DNA of 64,000 bases. Origin: Kitasatospora sp. NBC_01266 (GTDB taxonomy: Bacteria > Actinomycetota > Actinomycetes > Streptomycetales > Streptomycetaceae). Under the pieces are notes generated by a model. It worked only from the letters and a program-made list of their open reading frames with translations, did not search any database and was not told where the DNA came from. The translations under genes were made by a program, and so were the position numbers. Of this stretch, positions 17,448 through 25,559 are shown in pieces; the stretch's first letter is position 1, and each line of letters starts with the position of its first letter. The stretch spans positions 248,001 to 312,000 of the forward strand of contig NZ_CP108458.1 in assembly GCF_036242395.1 (NCBI RefSeq), given 5' to 3'.

Positions 17448-18011
17448 ATGACCAACGAACCGAGAAGCAGTCAGCCGAGCACCAGCGAGCCGAGCACCGG
17501 TGCGCCGAAGTCCGACCCCGCCGTGTCGGTGGTCGGTCCGGGCGACGGCGAGACGATCTTCCTGGGCACCACGCGACTGCGCGTCCTCGAGGACGGCAGC
17601 AACACCGGGCACCGCCTCGGGCTCGCCGAGGCGGTCCTCGCGCCGCACACGCCCGGACCGCCGCAGCATCGCCACGCCCAGCACGACGAGGGCTTCTACG
17701 TCATCTCCGGCACGGTGCGGTTCACGGTCGGAGACCAGGACCACGACGCGACGGCCGGCACGCTCGTGATGGTCCCGCCCGGCGCCCCGCACACCTTCGC
17801 CAACCTGACCGACCAACCGGCCGTCATGCTCAGCACGTTCACGCCGGACCTGTACGTGCGGTACTTCCGGGACCTGCGGGACATGATCGCCGGCGGCCAG
17901 GCGCTGACGCCGCAGGCGAGCATCCGCGTGATGAGCCGTTACGCCACCGAGCCCGCCACCGACTTCGCCACCGACGTCGCCCCGACCGGTAGCCGTGGAC
18001 GGGCATCGTGA
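17448..18011 (+). CDS. Cupin domain protein
   Basis: 187 aa from the ATG at 17448. After a Ser/Pro-rich N-terminus the cupin motif 1 reads PPQHRHAQHDEGFYVISGTVRF (H-x-H...E) and motif 2 PPGAPHTFANLTDQP (His). Single-domain metal-binding cupins of this type act as dioxygenases, isomerases or sensors. The stop overlaps the next gene's GTG (GTGA), so the pair is translationally coupled. Confidence 0.85.
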   Translation: MTNEPRSSQPSTSEPSTGAPKSDPAVSVVGPGDGETIFLGTTRLRVLEDGSNTGHRLGLAEAVLAPHTPGPPQHRHAQHDEGFYVISGTVRFTVGDQDHDATAGTLVMVPPGAPHTFANLTDQPAVMLSTFTPDLYVRYFRDLRDMIAGGQALTPQASIRVMSRYATEPATDFATDVAPTGSRGRAS

Positions 18012-18370
18012 ACGTCGCCTACTGGATCGCCGCCGGCCTGCTCGCTCCGTTCTACCTCTACAGCGGAACGCTGAAGGTGGCGCGCAGCCGCGAGCGGCTC
18101 CGGCCGATGATGGCCTGGGTGGACAGCACGCCGATGCCGGTTGTCAGGGCCGTCGGGATGATCGAAGTGCTCGGCGCGGCCGGGCTGGTCCTCCCGCCGC
18201 TGACCGGCATCACACCCTGGCTGGCCCTGGCCGCCGCCATCGGGTTCGTGGTCCTGCAGATCGGCGCGGCCGGGGTTCACCTGGCCCGGGGGGACCGCCA
18301 GGTCGCCCTCAACATCACGCTCGTGCTGGCTGCGGCCGCGGCCAGCTGGCCGGCCACGACCTGGCTGTGA
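18008..18370 (+). CDS. DoxX family membrane protein
   Basis: 120 aa with four hydrophobic helices, starting with a GTG that overlaps the cupin stop. Family features are WIAAGLLAPFYLYSGTLKVA and the second helix VRAVGMIEVLGAAGLVLPPL. DoxX-like proteins are small membrane proteins linked to redox or quinone reactions. With the cupin and the divergent LysR it forms a small regulated unit. Confidence 0.88.
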   Translation: MNVAYWIAAGLLAPFYLYSGTLKVARSRERLRPMMAWVDSTPMPVVRAVGMIEVLGAAGLVLPPLTGITPWLALAAAIGFVVLQIGAAGVHLARGDRQVALNITLVLAAAAASWPATTWL

Positions 18371-18419
18371 CTCGCACGGCCGTTCAGCAGGGCAGGGCTT
18401 TCGTCGACCGGCCGGCTCG

Positions 18420-18452
18420 GTGCCGGGCAACCCCATCAGGGGCGCCCGGCAC
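18420..18452. terminator. Bidirectional hairpin terminator
   Basis: GTGCCGGGC and GCCCGGCAC form an outer stem of nine pairs, and an inner CCCC/GGGG stem closes an ATCA loop. It lies between the convergent DoxX and cyclophilin genes. There is no U-tract, as is usual in high-GC actinobacteria. Confidence 0.7.
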
Positions 18453-18508
18453 GGCCTGCGGCACGCCGGCGCTGGGGCCGGCCGTCAGGCAGTCGGCCTG
18501 GGAGGTGT

Positions 18509-19006
18509 TCAGCCGGCGACGATGCCGGACGCGGCGATGCTGACCTTCGCGCGGGTCGAGCCGCTCTGGGTGCCCAGCGACTCGATCTTCTTCACCAGGT
18601 CCTCGCCCTCGGTGACCTCGCCGAAGACGACGTGCTTGCCGTCCAGCCAGGAGGTGACGATGGTGGTGATGAAGAACTGGGAGCCGTTGGTGTTGCGGCC
18701 CGCGTTCGCCATGGAGAGCAGGAACGGGCGGTCGTGCTTGAGCTGGAAGTTCTCGTCCTCGAACTTCGCGCCGTAGATGCTCTTGCCGCCGGTGCCGTTG
18801 CCCGCGGTGAAGTCACCGCCCTGCAGCATGAAGTCCGGGATGACGCGGTGGAACGAGGAACCGGCGTAGCCGAAGCCGTGCTCGCCGGTGGCCAGCTCCC
18901 GGAAGTTCCGGGCGGTCTTGGGCACGACGTCGTCGTAGAGCTTGAAGACGATCCGGCCCGCGGGCTCGTCGTCGATGGTGATGTCGAAGAAGACGTTGTC
19001 AGACAT
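18509..19006 (-). CDS. Cyclophilin-type peptidyl-prolyl cis-trans isomerase
   Basis: 165 aa, single cyclophilin domain without a signal peptide, so cytoplasmic. Active-site segments [33 protein letters not shown] and the Trp-containing [14 protein letters not shown] are intact. It resembles the eukaryotic-like cyclophilins of streptomycetes. Its stop is next to the lanthipeptide operon boundary by position only. Confidence 0.95.
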   Translation of the reverse strand: MSDNVFFDITIDDEPAGRIVFKLYDDVVPKTARNFRELATGEHGFGYAGSSFHRVIPDFMLQGGDFTAGNGTGGKSIYGAKFEDENFQLKHDRPFLLSMANAGRNTNGSQFFITTIVTSWLDGKHVVFGEVTEGEDLVKKIESLGTQSGSTRAKVSIAASGIVAG

Positions 19007-19055
19007 ACGACGATCATGGCAGAAAACAGAAGCGCGGAGTAACAGCGGGTGCGGC

Positions 19056-20291
19056 TCAGCGCAGGCCGAGACAGGGCAGCCAGGCCCGTGAGGCGCCGTG
19101 CCCCGCGGTGAGCAGCGCGCACAGCGGGCCCGCCGCTCCCCCGAGCAGTCCCATTCCTTCCCCGCCGAGAGCTTCCACGGCGGGCAGGCGGGCCAGCAGG
19201 TGGGCGAGCAGGTGTGCCCGCAGCGCGGTCGCGGCGGGCAGGGCGGCGTGGCGGGCGAAGGCGTCGGCCACCGCCAGCACGCCCGCGGCCCCGTGGCAGA
19301 GGGCCAGCAGGTCGGCCGGGCGGTCGCCGAAGAGGTGGAAACTCTCGTCGTACCGCTCGGCGAGTGTGCTGAAGGCCACTTCCGCCCAGGCTGCCGTCTC
19401 CCGGTCGCCCATCGCGTCCGCCGCGTCCCACAGCGCCCAGGACACCCCGGGGGTGCCGTAGCACCAGGCCTGGCGGGCGCGCGCTCCGGCCGCCGGTGGG
19501 CCGTCGAGTCCGGCGCCGTCCCAGGTGCGGATGGAGCGGGCGTCGTCGAAGGACTGCCGCATCAGCCACCGGGTCGCACGGCGCAGGGCCTGCGTCAGCT
19601 CGGGGCGCGGGCCGAGCCGGCGCAGCGCCGCGGTGAGCGCGGCGACGACTCCGGCGGTGCCGTGGCCCATGCCGGTGTTGATCCGTCCGTCCAGCCAGGC
19701 CAGCTGCGGGTGGTCGGCGTACTGCGCCGTCCGCAGCCGTGGCAGCTCGTCGGCGTCGCACAGCCCGGTCAAGTGGTCGGCGAACGGGCGGAGTTCGGCC
19801 GGGGTCGGACTGGTGCCCGCGCTCAGGGCGAGCAGCATCCCGGAGGGCCCGACGATCAGGTCGTAGTCCGGGAAGGCGACCTGCCCGCCTCGCCAGCCGC
19901 GGGCCGGGGCGGTGCGGACCAGGTGGTCGCGCAGCCGGTCGGCGACCGGGTCCAGCTCCGGGTGCACCCGGGCGCCCAGGCGCAGGCCGACCAGCGTTCC
20001 GGCCAGGCCGCCGTCGTACAGCCCGCAGTGGCCCGGTCCCCGGCCGGCGGTGCGGGCCCACACCGCCACGGCACGGCTCGCGGACCGCTCGGTCCGCGGC
20101 TCTCCGGCCGCGTGCAGCAGGGATGCCAGGACGGGGATGCCCGGATCGGAGGGGTGCTCGGCGGCTGCCAGGCCCTCGCGGGGGCGGGCGGACCAGGCGT
20201 CGAGGAGCCGGGCCGCGAGATCGGTGACGGTGGCGCCGGTGCCGGTGCCGGTGGTGCTGGTGTCCTCGGCGTTCTCGGTGCGCTGCGGCAC
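19056..20291 (-). CDS. lanC: LanC-type lanthionine cyclase
   Basis: 411 aa from a GTG at 20291 with GGGAGG upstream. LanC enzymes add Cys thiols to dehydrated Ser/Thr. The alpha/alpha-barrel signatures are GMGHGTAG (near 207, catalytic-region His), WCYGTPG (near 275, zinc Cys) and LCHGAAG (near 330, zinc Cys-His). All three are intact, so it should be an active Zn cyclase. It is the last gene of the leftward operon, after the precursor and a hairpin. Confidence 0.93.
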   Translation of the reverse strand: MPQRTENAEDTSTTGTGTGATVTDLAARLLDAWSARPREGLAAAEHPSDPGIPVLASLLHAAGEPRTERSASRAVAVWARTAGRGPGHCGLYDGGLAGTLVGLRLGARVHPELDPVADRLRDHLVRTAPARGWRGGQVAFPDYDLIVGPSGMLLALSAGTSPTPAELRPFADHLTGLCDADELPRLRTAQYADHPQLAWLDGRINTGMGHGTAGVVAALTAALRRLGPRPELTQALRRATRWLMRQSFDDARSIRTWDGAGLDGPPAAGARARQAWCYGTPGVSWALWDAADAMGDRETAAWAEVAFSTLAERYDESFHLFGDRPADLLALCHGAAGVLAVADAFARHAALPAATALRAHLLAHLLARLPAVEALGGEGMGLLGGAAGPLCALLTAGHGASRAWLPCLGLR

Positions 20292-20397
20292 GGTGCCTCC
20301 CTCGGAACGACGGGTCGGCGCCCCGCCCTCGCGGCCGTACGGGCCGGGCGGGGCGCCGGTGGTGCGGCCGTCACGGGCCGCTGTCCGGGTGAACCGG

Positions 20398-20415
20398 CTG
20401 AGGGGGTTCCCTCAG
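20398..20415 (-). terminator. Hairpin between precursor and lanC (attenuator)
   Basis: CTGAGGG-GGTT-CCCTCAG is a perfect seven-pair stem with a four-base loop, 17 bases past the precursor stop and about 107 bases before the lanC start. A partial terminator after a lantibiotic structural gene is common and would make precursor mRNA more abundant than enzyme mRNA. Confidence 0.6.
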
Positions 20416-20431
20416 CGCGTCTGACGGGGCA

Positions 20432-20602
20432 TCAACAGATGACGCCGCTGCAGGCGAGCACGGTGTCGCAGATGAGCACCGTGCACACGCCGCTGCAGCC
20501 CCCGCTGCTGGCCTCGGGCGTCGGCAGGGTGGTCTCGGTGATACGCGCGTCCAGGTCGCCGATCAGGGCGTCGAGGTCGGTGAGCGCCGTGGTGTCGGGC
20601 AT
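20432..20602 (-). CDS. lanA: Class I lanthipeptide precursor (five Cys)
   Basis: 56 aa, ATG at 20602 preceded by a perfect AAGGAGG eight bases away. The leader (about 1-31) starts MPDTTALTDLDALIGDLDAR and is acidic with two DLD motifs, comparable to the F-x-L-D leaders recognised by LanB. The core (about 32-56) contains Cys at 36, 40, 45, 51 and 56 and can be parsed as SGGC, SGVC, TVLIC, (D)TVLAC, SGVIC. Every Cys is thus preceded by one dehydratable residue, giving up to five non-overlapping rings. The start codon lies within the end of lanB (40 bases overlap, different frame). No protease or transporter gene is nearby. Confidence 0.88.
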   Translation of the reverse strand: MPDTTALTDLDALIGDLDARITETTLPTPEASSGGCSGVCTVLICDTVLACSGVIC

Positions 20603-23337
20603 GGTTGTCCTCCTTCAGGAGCGGTGATGTGGGCCGCCCCGGCGGCCCGCTCGCTGGGAGCGGGCACCCCGGGGACGTCGGGTTCGCCGCGCAGTGCGGC
20701 GGCTGCGAGCGCCGCGAGTTCCTCGGCGCCCTGGTCGTACGGAAGTCGGAGCAGCAGCTGGGCGGCGACGGCGGCACCGTGCTGCAGGGGGTCGTGGAGC
20801 AGCAGGTCGCCGGGGGCCGGCAGCATCTCCTCGACCAGCAGGTCCGTGCCGGGCTGCTCCACGCCGGGCTGCTGGGTGCCGGGCTGCTGGGCGCGGATCC
20901 GCTCCAGCTGGGAGATGGCGGTCAGCGCCGCGAAGTCCACGGGCACCGGTTTCGCCTGGGGCACGGCGCGCACGAACGCGAAGCGCGGCAGCCCGAGGGT
21001 GCGCCGTATCCCGGTGAGAGCCCGTGCCTTGGCCAGCTCGCTGTCGCCGGGCCGCCAGAGCAGGGCGCGTGGCACGCGCCAGGTCGCGGGACTGATGACC
21101 AGGGTGCCACCGACGGTCAGCCGGGGCAGGCGGTCGGTGCCGGGGAACGCCTCGGCCAGGCCGTCCAGGCGGATCACGCGCGAGGCCGCGGGGTGGCCTG
21201 CGGGCAGCAGCAGTCGGACCAAGGCGTCGTAGGGCGGCAGCGGCGTGCGGGTGGCGTGGTGGACGGGCAGCAGCCGGCGCCCGTCGGCCTCGGCGATGAG
21301 CTGCCCGCCGCCGCGTCGCAGGGTGATGCGGTCCAGCGGCAGGTAGCGGGCCGTCAGACCGGCTGGTCCCTGGTACGGCGCGGGGTCGGGATCCCCCGTC
21401 CACCAGCCGGTGATGACGGGCCGTCGTACGGCGTTGGCGGCGCGCCCGGCCAGCGGCGGCACCAGCAGCTCGACGAAGCGCGCCCCGGACAGCCGCTCCA
21501 CGGCGGTCAGGAAGGCCTGGTAGCGCTGGAGGTTGTCGTAGCCGCCGTACAGCGTGTGCAGCGCGCCGGCGAACCGGGCGTCCAGCACGCCCGCCGGCGA
21601 GGCGGTCTCCAGTACCGCGACCGGCCCGGGGCCCGGCAGGGGGCGGAGCAGGCAGTCCAGCGGCCAGGGCGGCAGCGCTGTTCGGGCCGGTGGCGCGCCG
21701 AGCGTGTCCAGCAGCTCGTCGTCCAGGTCCACCTGTCCGGCGCCGGCTCGGGCGGACAGGTGGGCCAGCAGCCTGGCGTAACCGGAGCCGGGCGTCTCGG
21801 CGGGGTGCCAGCCCGCGTACCGGCGCAGGGCCTGCGGCGCGGGCGGCGGGCAGGGGCCGTCGGGCAGCCGGCGCGCGAGGATCTCGCCGAGCGGACACGG
21901 CCGTTCGGTGAGCTGCGCCAGCTCCGCGGGCAGCCGGCCGGCGTCCGGTGCCGCGAGCCGGTCGGCTTCCCGCAACCACGCCACGCGAGCGGCGATGCCC
22001 AGGCCCCGCTGCACCTGGCGGGCGGCTGCCGCGGGTACGGCGGCGGCGACGGTGCGGTAGGAATCGGTGAACCACGGGCGGGAGTTGTCGACGGGGGCGG
22101 CTGCTGCTGGTGCCGTTGCTGTTGTTGTTGCTGCTGGTGTCGCTGTTGTGCCGGGGTCGCCGCTGGTCACCGGTACCGGCCACGGAAGGGTGCCGAGTGC
22201 GCGGACGTCCTCGGCGGCGAGCCACCCCGTGCTGTGGCGGCGCGGGGCCACGCTGACCTGAAGGACGCCGAGTTCGAGCAGGTGCGCGAGGAAGCCGCGG
22301 AGCACCGCGCGCCCCGGAGCCGCCGACCCGCTCGCCGCCGTGCCCAGCAGGCCCGCTTCGAGGTCGCCCAACGGGCGCGGGCCGTCGGCCAGGAGGGCGA
22401 GCACGCCCTCCAGCGGGCGGGTGCGCCGCAGGACGACCTGCCGCATCCGGCCGCGTTCGCGCGGGTCGATCACCCAGCAGCGCAGCACGCCGGTGCCGGA
22501 TCCGGTGCCCGACGGCTGAAGGAAGTGCAGCGGCGCCGGGGCCAGCAGGAGGTCCGGGTCGGCGGTCCGCAGGTCCGGGGCGCCGAGCCGAACGCGCACC
22601 AGGTGGACGTTCTCCACGGCCTCGGCCGCCACCGCACCGAGGGCCGTGCCGGGCGGGACGAGCCGCTGCCCCGTGCCGTCGGCCTCGTCTTCCGCCAAGG
22701 TGACCGGCAGCAGGGCGACCTGGCCGATCCAGCCGCGCGGGGTTGTCTTCGCCGCCGCCCGGCCGAGCGCCCGCCACAGGTACGCCCCGCGTTTGCGCAG
22801 CCGCTTGCCGCTCCAGGACTCGCCCGCGGCCAGCCGCCCGGCCACGTCCGCGACGACTTCGGGGTCGACCTCGTCCAGGAAGGCCCGCATGACCGGGGAC
22901 CCGCAGACCAGGGACCAGCCCAGCGCTCCCACCCGCTCGCGCTCGGCCGCCACCGCACCCTCCAGCCGCCGCAGCGCGGCGACGGCCGACTCGGCCTCGC
23001 GGGCCAGCCGTGCGGCCTCCGCGGCGAGGTCCCGGGCGGCGGGCAACCGGTCCAGCAGCCGGCAGTCGGCCGGGCCGGGCACGGCGCCGGAGTGCAGCCG
23101 GCGGCGCAGCGCCAGCACGGCGCGGCGGTCGGCGGGCGTGAGGCCGGGGTGCGGCACGACGGTGCTGCCCAGCCGGTCGGCCAGCCCACGGGCGTGTTCA
23201 GCTCGCTGTTCGTCACGCAGAGCGTGGTCGGCGACCTGGGCGAACAGCTCCGGGTTGCCTGCCGCCGCCCACGCCCGCAACGGCATGCCGGCCACGCGGA
23301 GCAGCGCCGTGCCGCCGATCACCGGGTCGTCGTGCAT
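20563..23337 (-). CDS. lanB: Split lantibiotic dehydratase, N-terminal (glutamylation) protein
   Basis: 924 aa from the ATG at 23337 (GGGAGG upstream, one base after the previous stop); a GTG at 23355 is an alternative. It corresponds to the Lant_dehydr_N part of LanB, which glutamylates Ser/Thr of the precursor using glutamyl-tRNA. It begins with the typical ALLRVAGMPLRAWAAAGNPEL. Other family stretches are SWSGKRLRKRGAYLWRALGR and RYQAFLTAVERLSGARFVELL. A low-complexity Thr/Ala linker near residues 395-425 reflects a CTG/GTT-rich trinucleotide run at 22100-22160. The elimination domain is encoded separately by the upstream gene. The last 40 bases overlap the precursor gene. Confidence 0.9.
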   Translation of the reverse strand: MHDDPVIGGTALLRVAGMPLRAWAAAGNPELFAQVADHALRDEQRAEHARGLADRLGSTVVPHPGLTPADRRAVLALRRRLHSGAVPGPADCRLLDRLPAARDLAAEAARLAREAESAVAALRRLEGAVAAERERVGALGWSLVCGSPVMRAFLDEVDPEVVADVAGRLAAGESWSGKRLRKRGAYLWRALGRAAAKTTPRGWIGQVALLPVTLAEDEADGTGQRLVPPGTALGAVAAEAVENVHLVRVRLGAPDLRTADPDLLLAPAPLHFLQPSGTGSGTGVLRCWVIDPRERGRMRQVVLRRTRPLEGVLALLADGPRPLGDLEAGLLGTAASGSAAPGRAVLRGFLAHLLELGVLQVSVAPRRHSTGWLAAEDVRALGTLPWPVPVTSGDPGTTATPAATTTATAPAAAAPVDNSRPWFTDSYRTVAAAVPAAAARQVQRGLGIAARVAWLREADRLAAPDAGRLPAELAQLTERPCPLGEILARRLPDGPCPPPAPQALRRYAGWHPAETPGSGYARLLAHLSARAGAGQVDLDDELLDTLGAPPARTALPPWPLDCLLRPLPGPGPVAVLETASPAGVLDARFAGALHTLYGGYDNLQRYQAFLTAVERLSGARFVELLVPPLAGRAANAVRRPVITGWWTGDPDPAPYQGPAGLTARYLPLDRITLRRGGGQLIAEADGRRLLPVHHATRTPLPPYDALVRLLLPAGHPAASRVIRLDGLAEAFPGTDRLPRLTVGGTLVISPATWRVPRALLWRPGDSELAKARALTGIRRTLGLPRFAFVRAVPQAKPVPVDFAALTAISQLERIRAQQPGTQQPGVEQPGTDLLVEEMLPAPGDLLLHDPLQHGAAVAAQLLLRLPYDQGAEELAALAAAALRGEPDVPGVPAPSERAAGAAHITAPEGGQPCPTPRRSPTSTP

Positions 23338-23338
23338 G

Positions 23339-24313
23339 TCAGAACCTCCCGTCACCGGCGAGCGCGTGGGTCAGCAGGCTCTGTCGGGCCAGGGACAGCC
23401 GCCCGCGGTTCCAGTGGAAGATGACGTGGTAGGCGGCGGCGCGGCGCGGACCGACCAGCGCGTCACCGGACTCGAAGTACCCGGTGCGCCATCGCTCGGC
23501 GGCCCGGCGCACGGCGTCCCCGTGCGCCTCCACTGCTGCCCGCCGCTGCGGCGGCAGCGGGGCGAGCAGGCCAGGGCCGCCGGCCTGCCAGGCCGCGAGG
23601 ATGCCGGCGGCGGCACGCCGGGCGTCGTCGTCCGGGTCGACGCCCAGCCGGCGCCCGGTCTCGTCCTGTACCACCTGCCAGACCCCGCGGTACTCCCAGC
23701 CGACGACGCCGAGACCGCGGAGGAGTCGACCGAGGAGGTACAGGGACAGCCGCCAGTCCGCGACCGGCTCGACCGGCGCCGGCCGGCCCGGCGCCGCGAC
23801 GGCGGTGTCGTGGTGGTCGAGCCAGGCCAAGGAGTCCGCCGTGAACAGCTCGTGCACGTATCGCATCGACAGCGGGCCGCCGAAGAGATAGGTCTCCGGC
23901 TCGTACCGTCCGCACCGCGGCGGACTCAGTTGTCCGTCCAATTCGCGGAATCGGCAGGCCAGTTCCTGGCGCAGCAGCTCGACATCCGGGCCGCCGGCCT
24001 CGAATCGGACCCGCAGTCCCGGCGACTTGTGCATGAAGAAGAAGGAACGCACCGCGTCGGCGGCGATCAACTCGCGAGCCGTGGCCGCGATGACGCGGTA
24101 CGTCCGGCGCCAGGCGGTCGGGCCCGGCGCGAGGTTGAACTGCACCCAGCCGGCCTCCGGCAGATCGTCGCGCAGCGCGGACAGGCCGGCCGTCAGAAAG
24201 GTGCGGCGGGCGGCCTCGTAGCCCGGGCCGGCGGAATCGATCGGCACCGTGCGTGGACGAATGTCGCGCGCGTCCCGGAGACAGTCGGCCAGTAGGCGTT
24301 CGACCTCCACCAT
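23339..24313 (-). CDS. Split LanB C-terminal elimination protein (thiopeptide-type/SpaB_C domain)
   Basis: 324 aa from the ATG at 24313, with AAGGAGG upstream. It is a stand-alone SpaB_C/thiopeptide-type bacteriocin biosynthesis domain, which removes glutamate from glutamylated residues to give Dha/Dhb. Features are WVQFNLAP, FFFMHKSPGLRVRFEA, RYEPETYLFGGPLSMRYVHEL and YHVIFHWNRGRLS. First gene of the operon; its TGA is one base from the lanB ATG. No YcaO or pyridine synthase is nearby, so a lanthipeptide fits better than a thiopeptide. Confidence 0.9.
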   Translation of the reverse strand: MVEVERLLADCLRDARDIRPRTVPIDSAGPGYEAARRTFLTAGLSALRDDLPEAGWVQFNLAPGPTAWRRTYRVIAATARELIAADAVRSFFFMHKSPGLRVRFEAGGPDVELLRQELACRFRELDGQLSPPRCGRYEPETYLFGGPLSMRYVHELFTADSLAWLDHHDTAVAAPGRPAPVEPVADWRLSLYLLGRLLRGLGVVGWEYRGVWQVVQDETGRRLGVDPDDDARRAAAGILAAWQAGGPGLLAPLPPQRRAAVEAHGDAVRRAAERWRTGYFESGDALVGPRRAAAYHVIFHWNRGRLSLARQSLLTHALAGDGRF

Positions 24314-24329
24314 GGCACCGTGCCTCCTT

Positions 24330-24412
24330 GTGATTACTGCTTCACTCCTGGTATTTCCGCAATTCCTCCCACCTGAAAACTGATGACAAATCTTCATATG
24401 ATGAACAAGGTT
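24330..24412 (-). promoter_or_regulatory. AT-rich promoter region of the lanthipeptide operon
   Basis: The stretch upstream of the first lan gene is markedly AT-rich and carries a perfect inverted repeat TTCAT-ATG-ATGAA at 24393-24405, a plausible operator. I cannot place -35 and -10 boxes with confidence. No regulator gene is adjacent. Confidence 0.45.
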
Positions 24413-24491
24413 GCGCCCGGTGCACACGCGAGGCGCCCCGCGCCGGAGGCGCACCCTGCGGGCACACTGCTTTCCGATATCGGCGGACCGG

Positions 24492-24962
24492 TCAGCAGGA
24501 GAGGTTGCCGCCGCCGACGTCGGTGCCCAGGACGCCGACGAACTTCTTGTAGAGGTTGATCCGGTCGTTGCGCTCGTCCGGGTTCTTGCCGTTGCACTCC
24601 AGGTCGCCGTTGATGCTGCGGATCGTCTCACCGAAGCCCTTGCCGTTGACCATCGCGTCGTGCGCGGTCATCGTCCCGGCGCCCCGCTGGCTGTTCCAGA
24701 ACCAGAGGCCGGTCTTCCAGGACACGGCGGAGTCCTGCTCGACCTGGTACGGCTTGTTCAGCAGGTCGAGGTGCAGGGCGTCGCCGGCCGCCTTGTAGTT
24801 GAAGTTCCAGCTGAGCTGCAGCGGGCCGCGCCCGTAGTAGGCGCTCTGGCCGGCCGGACAGCCGTAGGACTGGCCGGCGTCGCAGTAGTGGCTGTAGTTG
24901 GCCCTGTTCTGCTCGACCACGTACTTCAGACCCTGCGTCTCGTGGCTCACGTAAGGCTTCAA
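24492..24962 (-). pseudogene. Truncated GH19 chitinase
   Basis: About 156 codons match the C-terminal two thirds of a family 19 chitinase catalytic domain: VSHETQGLKYVVEQNRANY (catalytic Glu in SHET), YYGRGPLQLSWNFNY, and the C-terminal GKNPDERNDRINLYKKF with a terminal Cys. The signal peptide, any binding domain and the first part of the catalytic domain are missing. Upstream of VSHET the frame is unrelated and closes at a TGA about 90 bases further. The only start is TTG. It is probably a remnant with its breakpoint near 24955. Confidence 0.7.
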
Positions 24963-25284
24963 GGGCGAATCAATGGCGCCAGCATGGCACGAATTCGGCT
25001 CAAAGCAGCGTGAACTGACGGTGGATCACCCGCTGAAGAGCATTCGGTCTGGCGGGTTGACGACCCGACGGCCGGACGCGCGCACCGCAGCCGCCACCCG
25101 GCCACGCGGTCCCCGACCGGCCGCCGGTCAGCCACGGCGAGAGGTGCGGCAGCCGGGTCGCCAGGTCGGACCTGCGGACATCGCCGGCCACCGGCGCGGA
25201 GGCCGGCTCGGGCAAGGGCGGCGCGGCGCGGGGCGGCAGCCGTTCCGCCCCCGCGACAGGGCTGACCTGGTAGAACGCCATCGG
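24963..25284. other. Intergenic region without supportable gene
   Basis: 322 bases between the chitinase remnant and the riboswitch. No ORF here has a ribosome site or a recognisable domain. It may include the promoter of the riboswitch transcript. Confidence 0.5.
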
Positions 25285-25450
25285 CGTGTTAGCCTGACCG
25301 GCGGCCGGATCCGAGCGCCACGGCGGGCGGAAACCGGCAGCGCGTCAGGAGCGAAGTCGGTGACGCCCGCACCCCGGGCCATTCCGACGCTGTCCCGCAA
25401 CTGTGACGGTCCCCTCGTGGGACCCAGCCAGGTCGCCTCCCCGCGCTGAC
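25285..25450 (+). ncRNA. Cobalamin riboswitch
   Basis: The core consensus is recognisable: GTCCCGCAACTGTGACGG (25395-25415 area) matches the invariant CCCGCcACUGU segment. GGAAACCGGCAGCGCGTCAG with GAAGTCGGTG lies upstream. The B12-box-like AGCCAGGTCGCC follows near 25431. It lies 110 bases before a B12-type ABC transporter operon on the same strand, the classical place for this element, and should switch the operon off when cobalamin is plentiful. The 5' limit is approximate. Confidence 0.82.
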
Positions 25451-25559
25451 GACATCAACCTCGTGGGAAGGCTGATCCGTTCCTGGCGTGCGTGTGCGTT
25501 CGCACGCCCTCGGCCGGCGCGATCAGCTGTCTTCCCCTTCAGTGGAGAGAGCGGCGAAC

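Noticed and set aside
18509..19006. Cyclophilin as part of the lanthipeptide operon
   Set aside because: It is a housekeeping-type protein with its own start, and the lan genes end before it without coupling; proximity only.
19056..24313. Thiopeptide gene cluster
   Set aside because: Split LanB occurs in thiopeptides, but there is no YcaO, no pyridine-forming enzyme, and a LanC is present; the precursor lacks the Ser/Cys-dense thiopeptide core.
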